Shown one piece after another: positions 18,880 to 27,961 of a DNA stretch of 64,000 nucleotides. Source of the stretch: Moraxella sp. (lineage in GTDB: Bacteria > Pseudomonadota > Gammaproteobacteria > Pseudomonadales > Moraxellaceae); assembly GCA_030530785.1 (NCBI GenBank), contig JAUMUJ010000005.1, positions 1 through 64,000 on the forward strand, given 5' to 3'. Below the pieces are notes generated by a model. It was not told the DNA's origin. It did not search any database and saw only the letters and a list, made by a program, of their open reading frames with translations. Made by a program: the position numbers and the translations under genes. Numbering within the stretch: position 1 is the first letter of the stretch; every line of letters starts with the position of its first letter.

Positions 18880-20028
18880 CTATAAACCCATCCAGTCATT
18901 TAGCATGATACCCACCCCGATGGCGGTAGATTCATGGTTATAATCCACGATGGACTGACCATAGCCTTGAAACAGCTGTACATAACCACTCACCCCCTTA
19001 CCGATGGGGTGGACATAGTCAAGCTGTAATGCCCCTTTGCCTGATTTTGGGTTGTAGCGGACGGTGCTTGACACATTACTGCCACGCTCCAACTGATATA
19101 ACAGCTTAATGTCGCCATAGCCATAATAATCTAAGATGTCTGGGTTGTCATCAGGCTTACTGCTGTCAGAGCTTTTGGCGATACGCCCCCACAGTCTGGG
19201 CATGACGGTCAAATTGCCCCACTCCATGCCCGCCATCGCATAGGCTCTGTTCCACGAGCGAGACAAGGGGTCATCTTCACCGTTTGAGTGGTGTACCAAA
19301 CCCGCCCCCAGCATACGCAGTTTGCCCCCCAACGGTAAATCTGCCTTAACAGGCTGTGTGATAAAAATCTCTGGCTGATAGTCATGAGCCCGAAACGGAC
19401 GGGAATGGTTTTCGTTGTACACCTGCCAATGCGATTGCTGAGTATAGCCCACCCACAGGTCGGCATTTGTCCCAAATAAATCTTCGGCGACTTTTGATTT
19501 AAAAGAAACTTGAAATTTAAGTTCGGTGTTACGCATCTCATCAGACGGATAGTCTTTGACAGGCTGATTTGGCGTGCTGGGGTGGCGGTTGGCTTTGGTA
19601 TTTAAAAACAAGGGCAAAATGTACATCGGATTATGTGGGCGAGCGTGCCACATACCCACATCGCTGTTTTTATCCAAATCATATGCCAAACTGAGCGGGG
19701 TGTATTTTTCGCCACTGGAACTTTGGTGGCTAAGATTTTCAAAACTTTGTGCAGGCACATCTTCTGCCATGACAATTTGGGGATTGCCTTTTAGGGTGCT
19801 GACCACCGTTTGCGACAGATGTAGAGGCTGTTTTTCCTTAATAATGGACGGGCTACCACCTTGTGCCACTTCGTCAAAACACGCCAAACGAGAAGCATCA
19901 TTGGTAATGGACGCACACTCAAAAAATAAATTTTCATAATCCACCTGTTGGTTATTTTGGGCAAAGGCACTCATGCCAAGCACGGATACCGCCAATGCCA
20001 ATAAGGTGGGTTTGGTTACTGACTTCAT
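18880..20028 (-). CDS. pldA: Outer membrane phospholipase A1
   Basis: A 382-aa protein with an Ala-rich signal peptide ending AFA, an N-terminal stretch with two Cys (FFECASI...LACFDE), and a 12-strand barrel domain. The catalytic motif reads VHHSNGEDDPLSRSWNR, giving the His and Ser pair with Asn of OMPLA. Expected activity is hydrolysis of misplaced outer-leaflet phospholipids, activated by calcium-dependent dimerisation. The last residues (IMLNDWMGL) fit a barrel end although they finish in Leu rather than an aromatic. AGAGAG precedes the ATG. Confidence 0.9.
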   Translation of the reverse strand: MKSVTKPTLLALAVSVLGMSAFAQNNQQVDYENLFFECASITNDASRLACFDEVAQGGSPSIIKEKQPLHLSQTVVSTLKGNPQIVMAEDVPAQSFENLSHQSSSGEKYTPLSLAYDLDKNSDVGMWHARPHNPMYILPLFLNTKANRHPSTPNQPVKDYPSDEMRNTELKFQVSFKSKVAEDLFGTNADLWVGYTQQSHWQVYNENHSRPFRAHDYQPEIFITQPVKADLPLGGKLRMLGAGLVHHSNGEDDPLSRSWNRAYAMAGMEWGNLTVMPRLWGRIAKSSDSSKPDDNPDILDYYGYGDIKLLYQLERGSNVSSTVRYNPKSGKGALQLDYVHPIGKGVSGYVQLFQGYGQSIVDYNHESTAIGVGIMLNDWMGL

Positions 20029-20048
20029 AAAAATACTCTCTGTAAAAA

Positions 20049-20537
20049 TTACTCATACCGCTTGCCGTCATGGTCAATCCAGCCTCCTTGATGACGAGAA
20101 GCAGGGTCATGATGCGTCCAATGCACCACACCACCTTTATCGGTGTATTCATATTCGCCATAAAAACGTACGTCATCACCCTTTTTTAAACCCGCCACTC
20201 TTGGAGCAAGGTCTATGTTATGAGCAATCAGCACGGTATGACCATCATCAATGCGAACGATGAATTTTTGGTGGCGTGTGCCTTTGGTGTCATCTGCCAA
20301 TGTTGCAACTACCGTGCCACAGCCTAGCACTTGTACGTCAGATTGTCTATGATTAAAACTTTCAATGATACGTTTATTTTGACAATCGGTATGATTTGTG
20401 CGATAAGCGGTATCAGTGGGCTGACCGCTTGGGTCGGTCGTGTGTTGAGACGTGGACTGAACCGATGTCGGAGCAGGACACGCACTAAGCAGTGCCACCC
20501 CAAAGAGCAATGGTAAAACAGCGTATTTTTTCATCAT
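20049..20537 (-). CDS. DUF3465 family lipoprotein
   Basis: A 162-aa protein with signal peptide and lipobox LLSAC (Cys20). After a Thr/Ser/Gln-rich linker comes a small beta domain with [32 protein letters not shown] and [20 protein letters not shown], which is the DUF3465 pattern. The domain looks OB-fold-like and has several conserved His. The function is unknown. The start overlaps the ispH stop (ATGA), so it is translationally coupled to ispH. Confidence 0.85.
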   Translation of the reverse strand: MMKKYAVLPLLFGVALLSACPAPTSVQSTSQHTTDPSGQPTDTAYRTNHTDCQNKRIIESFNHRQSDVQVLGCGTVVATLADDTKGTRHQKFIVRIDDGHTVLIAHNIDLAPRVAGLKKGDDVRFYGEYEYTDKGGVVHWTHHDPASRHQGGWIDHDGKRYE

Positions 20538-21466
20538 CTTAACGCCTTAGGCAGACTAAATGTTACGTTCTCTGCCATTCCCAAAAGCTCGGTTGGCACG
20601 TCCCCGCCCCACGCTTGCAAAGTGTCTAGTACTTCTTTTATCAAGACTTCGGGGGCGGACGCACCAGCGGTTACACCCACACGCTCTATGCCATCAAACC
20701 ACGCTTTGTCCATCTGGCTTGCGTTGTCAATGAGATACGCCTTAGCACCAAGTCGCTCGGCAAGCTCACGCAAGCGGTTAGAATTGGACGAATTGGGCGA
20801 ACCGACCACCAGCACGATTTGGCATTCTTTTGCCAAAGACTTAACCGCATCTTGGCGGTTTTGGGTGGCATAGCAAATGTCATCCTTACGAGGGGCGTGG
20901 ATTTTTGGGAATTTGTCTTTTAACGCACCGATGACCTGAGCGGTGTCGTCCATAGACAGCGTGGTCTGTGTTACAAAAGCAAGCTCCTTATCCGCCTCAA
21001 AGTCTAAGTTTGCCACATCGCCCACGTCTTCAACCAGATGTATCCGCCCGCCAAAACTGGTGTCAAACCGCCCCATCGTCCCTTCTACTTCGGGGTGTCC
21101 TGCGTGTCCGATGAGAATGGCATTCATGCCATCTTTGGCAAATTTACCCACTTCTATATGCACTTTGGTTACCAGCGGGCAGGTGGCATCAAACACCGTC
21201 AAATCCCGCCGAGTCGCTTCATCTTCTACCGCCTTTGATACCCCATGAGCCGAAAAAATCACAATCGCCCCATCAGGCACTTCATGAAGCTCTTCTACAA
21301 ACACTGCCCCACGCTGTGCCAAATCTTCCACCACAAATTTATTATGCACCACTTCATGACGCACATAGATGGGCGGAGCAAAACGGCGTAAGGCTTCATT
21401 GACAATGGCGATGGCTCTGTCCACGCCAGCACAAAAACCCCTAGGGTTGGCAAGTAAAATTTGCAT
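20534..21466 (-). CDS. ispH: 4-hydroxy-3-methylbut-2-enyl diphosphate reductase
   Basis: A 310-aa iron-sulfur enzyme catalysing the last step of the MEP isoprenoid pathway, HMBPP to IPP and DMAPP. The three cluster cysteines are in [20 protein letters not shown] and [11 protein letters not shown]. Also present are the substrate motif [13 protein letters not shown] and [13 protein letters not shown]. The start at 21466 ([10 protein letters not shown]) is preferred over an ATG 12 nt upstream because GGAAA lies in between. Its pathway partner ispG is at 38561-39679. Confidence 0.96.
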   Translation of the reverse strand: MQILLANPRGFCAGVDRAIAIVNEALRRFAPPIYVRHEVVHNKFVVEDLAQRGAVFVEELHEVPDGAIVIFSAHGVSKAVEDEATRRDLTVFDATCPLVTKVHIEVGKFAKDGMNAILIGHAGHPEVEGTMGRFDTSFGGRIHLVEDVGDVANLDFEADKELAFVTQTTLSMDDTAQVIGALKDKFPKIHAPRKDDICYATQNRQDAVKSLAKECQIVLVVGSPNSSNSNRLRELAERLGAKAYLIDNASQMDKAWFDGIERVGVTAGASAPEVLIKEVLDTLQAWGGDVPTELLGMAENVTFSLPKALR

Positions 21467-21625
21467 GATTGTTTCCAATGGCTAAAAAGTTGCTACTTTA
21501 ACACAATTTGAGCGTGTATTAAATGCCTGTTTTTAGCCCCACACCTTAACACTCGCCCAGAAATTTAACATTTAATCTGAGGCAAATTTTTGGTAAAATG
21601 AGATTTTTGCACAAAAAGGCACATC

Positions 21626-22246
21626 ATGAGTAACGCAGGCACACTCTTTATCATCTCAGCAGCATCAGGCACAGGCAAAACATCACTGGTCAAGGAGCTA
21701 CTTGGTAGCACAAAAAATCTGGTCGTCTCGGTCTCACACACCACACGCCCACCCAGACGGGGGGAGATTGACGGCAAGCATTATTATTTTACCAACAAAG
21801 ATGACTTTATGGAGCTGGTACATCAAGGCGAATTTTTAGAACACGCCGAAGTCTTTGGCAACTACTACGGCACAAGCAAAACAGCCGTCAATGACCTGCT
21901 ACACACAGGCACCGATGTCATCTTAGAGATAGACTGGCAAGGGGCAATGCAGGTCAAACGCCAGTTTCCCCACGCCGTCATGATTTTTATCTTACCGCCC
22001 AGTCGCACTGCCTTAAAAGAACGCCTGACCAACCGAGCCCAAGACACCACCCAAGTCATTCAAAAACGCCTAAATGGAGCAATCCGTGAAATGCAAGAGT
22101 ACGTAAACTTTGACTATGTGGTCATCAATGATGATTTTCACACCGCCCTATCGGAGCTAAAAGCCATCATCACCACTTATCGGCTTGCCATCACCCGCCA
22201 AAGTGTGGCTCACGAAAAACTCATCAGTAATTTATTAAAAAGCTAA
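21626..22246 (+). CDS. gmk: Guanylate kinase
   Basis: A 206-aa cytoplasmic enzyme converting GMP and ATP to GDP and ADP. The P-loop [12 protein letters not shown], the GMP-binding [20 protein letters not shown], and [12 protein letters not shown] are all present. The length is typical. AAGG precedes the ATG. It stands before rpoZ and spoT, the common gammaproteobacterial order, linking guanine nucleotide supply with (p)ppGpp turnover. Confidence 0.97.
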   Translation: MSNAGTLFIISAASGTGKTSLVKELLGSTKNLVVSVSHTTRPPRRGEIDGKHYYFTNKDDFMELVHQGEFLEHAEVFGNYYGTSKTAVNDLLHTGTDVILEIDWQGAMQVKRQFPHAVMIFILPPSRTALKERLTNRAQDTTQVIQKRLNGAIREMQEYVNFDYVVINDDFHTALSELKAIITTYRLAITRQSVAHEKLISNLLKS

Positions 22247-22313
22247 AACCCCTTTATGCAAGCTAAATTATCTGATATAATAGATAATTTACCCCATTTT
22301 AAAGAGAGCAAAC

Positions 22314-22580
22314 ATGGCACGAGTTACGATTGAAGACTGCTTGATAAATGTAGAAAACCGCTTTGAGCTGATTTTGGTAGCGTCTCGCCGAGCCAGACAG
22401 CTTGCCAGTGGTCGCTTTGAGCCTACCCTACCCCCCGACAATGACAAACCTACCGTGCTTGCCTTGCGTGAGATTGCCGAAGGTAATATAACCCGTGAGA
22501 TTTTGGACGAACCTGAGGAAGTCTTTGTCAAAGAAGTGCCAAGTTTTGAACTGACCTTGTCCAATAACAGCGGATTTTAA
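22314..22580 (+). CDS. rpoZ: RNA polymerase omega subunit
   Basis: An 88-aa protein with [20 protein letters not shown] and [12 protein letters not shown], the conserved omega core. It aids assembly of RNA polymerase and contributes to a ppGpp site in proteobacteria. AGAGAG precedes the ATG. A TATAAT box at 22276-22281 in the gap after gmk may give it its own promoter. It is followed by a terminator, so spoT is transcribed separately. Confidence 0.96.
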   Translation: MARVTIEDCLINVENRFELILVASRRARQLASGRFEPTLPPDNDKPTVLALREIAEGNITREILDEPEEVFVKEVPSFELTLSNNSGF

Positions 22581-22589
22581 GCCCATCAC

Positions 22590-22614
22590 AAGCCATGAAC
22601 ATCATGGCTTTTTT
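22590..22614 (+). terminator. Terminator after rpoZ
   Basis: AAGCCATGA (22590-22598) and TCATGGCTT (22602-22610), a 9-bp stem with a 3-nt loop, followed by T. Confidence 0.85.
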
Positions 22615-22672
22615 ACACCAAAAAACACACGACACAAAATAGTAACAATTTATATCAAAGCTCATATAACGC

Positions 22673-22706
22673 TTGACAAACACCCCAAAAATTGATGTAT
22701 TATACT
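22673..22706 (+). promoter_or_regulatory. Putative sigma-70 promoter of spoT
   Basis: A perfect -35 hexamer TTGACA (22673-22678) is followed by TATTAT at 22698-22703 with 19-bp spacing; an overlapping TATACT at 22701 is further away. The spacing is longer than ideal. The start of transcription would fall about 80 bases before spoT, upstream of a terminator-like hairpin. Confidence 0.5.
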
Positions 22707-22717
22707 CCATGAGTTTT

Positions 22718-22750
22718 TAGGCAAAATGCTACGGCATGAGCCTATTTTTT
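22718..22750 (+). promoter_or_regulatory. Terminator-like hairpin in the spoT leader (possible attenuator)
   Basis: TAGGC (22718-22722) pairs with GCCTA (22740-22744) and ATGC (22726-22729) with GCAT (22734-22737). The tetraloop is TACG, with a small internal loop and six T at 22745-22750. It lies between the putative promoter and the spoT ATG at 22792. Confidence 0.5.
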
Positions 22751-22791
22751 ATCTCTGATTATCGGGATTTATCAAAACAAATGGTATTTTC

Positions 22792-24984
22792 ATGTTTGAG
22801 CTAGCCAATTACCGCCCGCACGACATTCCAAACCGCCTTAGCCACCCTTTGGTAGACGATGCCAAAGACAGTCTCATGCACGCCATCACTTATCTGAACA
22901 AATCAGAGCGTGATGATGTCATCAGAGCTTGTCATTTTGGTGATGTCGCCCACATCAAAGACAAGCGAAAATCAGGCGAGCCGTACATCACGCACCCCAT
23001 CGCTGTGGCGGAGATTATTGCAGGTTTTCGCCTAGATAGGGATACGGTCATCTCAGCGATACTCCATGATACCGTAGAAGACACGAACGTTACCGATGAA
23101 CTGATTGAGCGTGAGTTTGGCAAGACAGTCGCCCGCTTGGTAGATGGCGTTACCAAGCTCAAATCATCAAGCATGAGCAAACAACAAAGCAAAGCTGCCA
23201 CCTTTCACAAAATCCTATCTGCCACCATCATAGACCCCCGTGTGCTTATCATCAAGCTGTCTGACCGCTTGCATAACATGAGCACCCTAAATGCGGTGCG
23301 TGAAGAAAAACAAAAGTCCACCGCCCAAGAAACCCTAGATTTTTATGTGCCATTTGCCCGCATCATGGGGCTAAATGACATCGCTGACTACATTGAACTG
23401 CTGTGTTATCGCAACCTAAATCCCGCCATGTACACCAAGTTTAATGACAAGCTGTTACAGCATGGCTTGGGACGCAATTTTCAAAAAATTGAGATCAGCA
23501 CCTACCTACAAAACCTGCTCAGTCAGCTCAACCTACACGGACACGTTCAGGTACTGGATAATCGCACCAGTATGTATCGGCAGTTTTTTAAAAATCGGGG
23601 CGACATGAATTTGCTCATTCGTCAGTATAATTTTGATGTGGTGCTAGACACCATCAAAGACTGCGACACACTGGCGTACTATTTGGTACAAAAATACGAA
23701 ATCAACGACCAAAACATCAGGGACAATATCAGAAAACCCTTAGCGGGGGGCATACAGTCTTTGACCTTAATTTATGAAAAAGACCATAATTTCATCAAAG
23801 TTACCATCATGACCAAACGCATGAAAGACGCATCTCGCTTGGGGGTCATCAGTCGGGATACGGGTGACATCAGCCAGTCGGTCATACAGGCAAGTTTGCG
23901 CAACCTACAAGCCCTGCTTGCCAAAGAAAATGATGAGATGAGCGATGTTACAGGCGTGATTGATGATTTGATGAATTACCTGCATGAACGCAAAATCGTC
24001 TGTTATAGCCCGCAAGGGCGAGCCTATGAACTGCCCCGTGGTTCAACCGCCCTTGATTTTGCCTATGCGGTCGGTCCTATGGTGGGCAACATCGCCACAG
24101 GAGCAGACATTAACGGCGAACATGGCAAGCTAGGCTTGGTGCTGGCTGATGGCGACATGGTCAGTATTGACACCGACAAAACCGCCACCCCAAAAGCCGA
24201 TTGGCTGGGTTTTGTGGCAACCAACAAAGCCCGCCATGAGATTTTAAAATTCTTAAAACGTCTGCCTGACGACCAAAAAATCCACTACGGCAAAGAAGCT
24301 CTCATGCGTGCCTTGCAAAATTATGACAAAACCACCCACGATTTGACCGATGGCGACTGGGCGGACATTTTGGCATGGCGTGGTGTTACCAACCAAGATG
24401 AGATTTTTATGCAGATTGCCACAGGAACACTACTGCCACAGCTTGTGGTTTCTCGGCTATTTAGCGAAGAGGTGGACATCGCAGACGGTCAAGAAATTAC
24501 CCAGTCTCGCCATCTTATCGCTGGCATCAAGGGCGTGGAAGTTACCTTTGCCAAATGCTGTAATCCCATCTATGGCGACCCCATTGTCGGTCATCTGTCT
24601 CGCCAGCAAGGTTTGGTCATTCATCGACACAAATGCTACTCGCTAGAAGAGATTCGCAAAAGTAGCCCCTATCAGGTCATTCAGATGAGATGGAAGCCTG
24701 ACATCACGATTGACCATAAAGCCCAGCAGTTGCATTTTTCGGCGACCTTAAAGATTTATGCCGTGCTGACTGACGAACAAATCAGCCAAGTCATCTATGA
24801 GCTTCGTGCCATCAATGTCGGCATAGAAAATACCGCCATCAAATCCCACGACAAGCTGTCCACCAAAGACAAAGGCACAACCACACTCACGGTGGTGGTA
24901 CGCTCTCGTGAGCATTTGAGTGAAGCCATCACTACCTTGCGTCTGGTGCTTGACTACCCGAATATTCAAAGATTGTACCAATAA
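22792..24984 (+). CDS. spoT: SpoT-type (p)ppGpp hydrolase with degenerate synthetase domain
   Basis: A 730-aa RelA/SpoT-family protein. The N-terminal HD hydrolase domain is intact (YITHPIAVAEI, ILHDTVEDT, KLSDRLHNM). The synthetase domain is eroded: the usual catalytic and YQSLHT-type substrate motifs are replaced by FDVVLDTIKDCDTLAYYL and GIQSLTLIYEK. A TGS domain (YSPQGRAYELPRGSTALDFA), a zinc-finger-like CCNPIYGDPIVGH and an ACT domain follow. Family knowledge: Acinetobacter SpoT is hydrolase-only, and this protein fits that pattern. It should degrade (p)ppGpp made by RelA, which is not in this window. The ribosome site is weak. Confidence 0.92.
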   Translation: MFELANYRPHDIPNRLSHPLVDDAKDSLMHAITYLNKSERDDVIRACHFGDVAHIKDKRKSGEPYITHPIAVAEIIAGFRLDRDTVISAILHDTVEDTNVTDELIEREFGKTVARLVDGVTKLKSSSMSKQQSKAATFHKILSATIIDPRVLIIKLSDRLHNMSTLNAVREEKQKSTAQETLDFYVPFARIMGLNDIADYIELLCYRNLNPAMYTKFNDKLLQHGLGRNFQKIEISTYLQNLLSQLNLHGHVQVLDNRTSMYRQFFKNRGDMNLLIRQYNFDVVLDTIKDCDTLAYYLVQKYEINDQNIRDNIRKPLAGGIQSLTLIYEKDHNFIKVTIMTKRMKDASRLGVISRDTGDISQSVIQASLRNLQALLAKENDEMSDVTGVIDDLMNYLHERKIVCYSPQGRAYELPRGSTALDFAYAVGPMVGNIATGADINGEHGKLGLVLADGDMVSIDTDKTATPKADWLGFVATNKARHEILKFLKRLPDDQKIHYGKEALMRALQNYDKTTHDLTDGDWADILAWRGVTNQDEIFMQIATGTLLPQLVVSRLFSEEVDIADGQEITQSRHLIAGIKGVEVTFAKCCNPIYGDPIVGHLSRQQGLVIHRHKCYSLEEIRKSSPYQVIQMRWKPDITIDHKAQQLHFSATLKIYAVLTDEQISQVIYELRAINVGIENTAIKSHDKLSTKDKGTTTLTVVVRSREHLSEAITTLRLVLDYPNIQRLYQ

Positions 24985-25049
24985 ACACTTGAATGATAAG
25001 CAGGCTTGGTTTATGATAAGACAAGCCCACCCATCATAAGGAGCAATCT

Positions 25050-25235
25050 ATGTGCTGTAAAATTGACCTAAGTTCCCAAAAAGATGCTCGCCATTTTTTG
25101 GGCAAAGACGAACCTGCACTACTACCAAAAACTGCCGATAACGTAGCAAATATCACCTACTGCCAACAGCCTGCGATGAGCGTGTGGGATAAGATTGTGG
25201 CACATTTTAACAACACCCAAAAGGACAGATCATGA
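25050..25235 (+). CDS. Small unknown protein (61 aa) coupled to ridA
   Basis: A short frame starting MCCKIDLSSQKDARHF, with a consensus AAGGAG 7 nt before the ATG. Its stop overlaps the ridA start as ATGA. There is no signal peptide or membrane segment, and the three Cys include an N-terminal pair. I recognise no family. The strong ribosome site and exact coupling make translation likely, either as a protein or as a leader that sets ridA expression. Confidence 0.6.
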   Translation: MCCKIDLSSQKDARHFLGKDEPALLPKTADNVANITYCQQPAMSVWDKIVAHFNNTQKDRS

Positions 25236-25612
25236 CCAAAACCATCATACACACCGACCACGCTCCAAAAGCAGTCGGCACATACTCCCAAGCCATCAAA
25301 GTGGGCAACACCATCTATGTCTCAGGTCAAATTGGGCTTGACCCTGCCACGATGACTCTAAAAGATGGCTTTGTTGCCCAAGCCGAGCAAGTGTTTGACA
25401 ACCTAGAAGCCATCATCATCGCAGGTGGTGGTACGCTGTCGGACGTGGTTAAATTTAATGTGTCTTTGACCGATTTGAACGATTTTAATGAGCTAAATGC
25501 CATCTTTGAAAAGCGTCTGTCTGCCCCTTACCCCGCCCGAGCTGCCGTACAGGTGGTCGCCCTGCCCAAAGGAGCGGTGGTGGAGATTGAAGCAATCGTA
25601 GTATTAGCTTAA
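25232..25612 (+). CDS. ridA: Reactive intermediate/imine deaminase RidA
   Basis: A 126-aa YjgF/YER057c/UK114 protein that hydrolyses reactive enamine/imine intermediates such as 2-aminoacrylate. Diagnostic segments are HAPKAVGTYSQAIKVGN, IYVSGQIGLDP, and the C-terminal PARAAVQVVALPKGAVVEIE containing the catalytic Arg. The length is standard. It is coupled to the 61-aa frame upstream and downstream of spoT, an arrangement also known in enterics where ridA-like genes follow spoT. Confidence 0.95.
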   Translation: MTKTIIHTDHAPKAVGTYSQAIKVGNTIYVSGQIGLDPATMTLKDGFVAQAEQVFDNLEAIIIAGGGTLSDVVKFNVSLTDLNDFNELNAIFEKRLSAPYPARAAVQVVALPKGAVVEIEAIVVLA

Positions 25613-25629
25613 TGGCATTGATTAAAATG

Positions 25630-25653
25630 GGTTTGGGTTACCAAGCCCAAACC
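25630..25653 (+). terminator. Hairpin after ridA (weak terminator)
   Basis: GGTTTGGG (25630-25637) and CCCAAACC (25646-25653), a perfect 8-bp stem. The T run that follows is poor, so strength is doubtful. Confidence 0.4.
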
Positions 25654-25692
25654 ATCGCTTTGTCATTTTATTCATCATTTTAAACACCCACC

Positions 25693-27960
25693 ATGCCCCA
25701 TTTGCCCCTAATCCAAGTTGCCCTGCCCACCCCACTGTATCGCTGTTTTGATTATCTGTGTCCTGACGATGTGCCATCGGTGGGATGTCGGGTGGCTGTG
25801 CCATTTGGTCGGCAAACACTCATCGGTATGGTCATCGCCCACTCCACCACCAGTGATGTCCCAAGCCACAAACTAAAAGCGATACTGTCCGTCATTGATG
25901 AGACGCCCATCATTGATGATGCATTTTTAGATTTTGCCAAATGGCTGTCTGGCTACTACCATTATCCGCTTGGCGAAACCTTAGCTGTCATGCTCCCCAC
26001 GCTCATCAATCAAGGCAAAGCCCCACCCCAAAGCCACCACTTAACCGCCATCGCTCTTGACGATAAAACCATCAAAGACCGCCTAAAAACTGCCAAAAAA
26101 CAGCGAGAGGCCCTTGCCGTCATCACGGACAATCCTGCCATCACGGACGACTCTCTTGCCACGCTTGGAGTGTCGCCATCTACCATCAATGGACTGCTAG
26201 CCAAAGGACTAATTCGCCAAGAACCCGCCATCATAGCGACCACCCCCACCGTCAAGGGCAAGCCTTTGGATTTGACCGATGAACAAAGCCACGCCCTGTC
26301 CGCCATCACCGATGCCATAAACACAGACTTTAAAGGGTTTTTGTTAAATGGTATCACAGGCTCGGGCAAAACCGAAGTCTACCTACATGCCATCGCCCAC
26401 GCACTGACACAAGGCAAGCAAGTGCTGGTACTCGTGCCAGAGATAGGCTTGACCCCCCAGACCCTTGCCCGCTTTAAAGAGCGGTTTTGTGCCAACATCA
26501 TTATCGTGCATTCAGGACTGAACGACAAAGAACGTCTGTCGGGCTGGCAAGCGTGTCGCACAGGATTTGCCCACATCGTCATCGCTACTCGCTCAGGTCT
26601 GTTTTATCCCTTTAAAAATCTAGGGCTTATCATCATTGATGAAGCTCACGACAGCTCATTTAAACAGCAAGACCACCTACGCTATCACGCCCCCGATGTG
26701 GCATTGTATTTGGGATTTTGCCAAAAAATCCCTGTGGTACTCGGCACAGCCACCCCAAGTCTTGAACAGTACAAGCTTATCCATGACGGCAAATTACATG
26801 AATACAAACTGACCAAACGAGCCAAAAACGCCAAGCCCGCCAGTTTTTACCTCATAGACAAACGGCTTGGCACGATGGGGCATACGGACGTTCATGGGGC
26901 ATCTTCACAAGGGGAGCTTGCCTTTGAGACGGTGCTTGCCATTAGGCAGACTTTGGAACGGGGTGAGCAGGTCATGGTGTTTTTAAATCGGCGGGGGTTT
27001 TCGCCAATTTTATTATGCTCATCATGCGGACATCAAACCGACTGTGTGCGTTGTAGCTCGCATTTGACCTTACATAAATCCAACCTAAAACAAGCCAACC
27101 ACCCAAACGCCAGTTATCTGTACGACCATCTAAAATGCCATCATTGTGGTTATCAGGTCAAAACGCCCACCCATTGCCCTGCTTGTCGCAGTCCAAATCT
27201 GGTCAGCTTAGGTCAAGGCACAAGCGGACTGTTTGAACAGCTTCACGCCCTATTTGCCAACCCCCAAAAAAGCCCCATCATCTATCCCATTCACCAAATA
27301 GACCGTGATACACTGGTGGGCAAAGGAGCATGGGAGAGCCTGTATGCCGACATTAACACCGCTCGCCCCATGATACTCATCGGCACGCAGATGATAGCCA
27401 AAGGTCATCATTTTGAAAATGTAACGCTGGTGGTGGTGGCAGACGCTGACATGGGGTTTTTGTCGCCCAATTTTCGCTCGCCTGAACACACCGCCCAAAC
27501 CATCATGCAGGTGGCAGGACGGGCAGGACGAGCGGGCAAAGCAGGTCGGGTGCTGATACAAACCTATAACCCTCAAAACCCCACCTTACAGACACTCATC
27601 AAAGACGGTTATGAACGCTTTGCCCATGAGCTGTTAAAAGAACGCCAAGAGCTTGGGCTGCCCCCATACAGCCATGCCGTACTCATCAAGGCGGACGCAC
27701 GAAGCCATGATATGTCTAAAAACGCCATCATACACGCCAAAGCCCATCTTGACAGCTTTGGGCATGATTTTGCCGTGCTTGCTCCGATTGATGCCCCTTT
27801 GCTTAAAAAAAACAACCGCTACCACGTGCAAATGCTGATACTTGCCAAGCACCGCCCCACACTCCATCAAGTGCTAGACGTTTTTTGGGAGCAAGCCCTT
27901 GCTCTGCCAACATCAAAAGGCGTACATCTGACGATAGACATTGACCCTGTGGGGTGGTAG
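25693..27960 (+). CDS. priA: Primosomal replication factor Y (PriA helicase)
   Basis: A 755-aa DNA helicase that reloads DnaB at repaired forks. The N-terminal DNA-binding part is followed by Walker A NGITGSGKTEVYL, Walker B IIDEAHDSSF, and paired zinc sites (LCSSCGHQTDCVRCSS and CHHCGY...HCPACRS). The helicase C-terminal motifs include LGTQMIAKGHHF-type sequence and QVAGRAGRAGKAGRVLIQT. The length matches the family. It converges with nnr, leaving one base between the two stops. Confidence 0.96.
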   Translation: MPHLPLIQVALPTPLYRCFDYLCPDDVPSVGCRVAVPFGRQTLIGMVIAHSTTSDVPSHKLKAILSVIDETPIIDDAFLDFAKWLSGYYHYPLGETLAVMLPTLINQGKAPPQSHHLTAIALDDKTIKDRLKTAKKQREALAVITDNPAITDDSLATLGVSPSTINGLLAKGLIRQEPAIIATTPTVKGKPLDLTDEQSHALSAITDAINTDFKGFLLNGITGSGKTEVYLHAIAHALTQGKQVLVLVPEIGLTPQTLARFKERFCANIIIVHSGLNDKERLSGWQACRTGFAHIVIATRSGLFYPFKNLGLIIIDEAHDSSFKQQDHLRYHAPDVALYLGFCQKIPVVLGTATPSLEQYKLIHDGKLHEYKLTKRAKNAKPASFYLIDKRLGTMGHTDVHGASSQGELAFETVLAIRQTLERGEQVMVFLNRRGFSPILLCSSCGHQTDCVRCSSHLTLHKSNLKQANHPNASYLYDHLKCHHCGYQVKTPTHCPACRSPNLVSLGQGTSGLFEQLHALFANPQKSPIIYPIHQIDRDTLVGKGAWESLYADINTARPMILIGTQMIAKGHHFENVTLVVVADADMGFLSPNFRSPEHTAQTIMQVAGRAGRAGKAGRVLIQTYNPQNPTLQTLIKDGYERFAHELLKERQELGLPPYSHAVLIKADARSHDMSKNAIIHAKAHLDSFGHDFAVLAPIDAPLLKKNNRYHVQMLILAKHRPTLHQVLDVFWEQALALPTSKGVHLTIDIDPVGW

Positions 27961-27961
27961 C

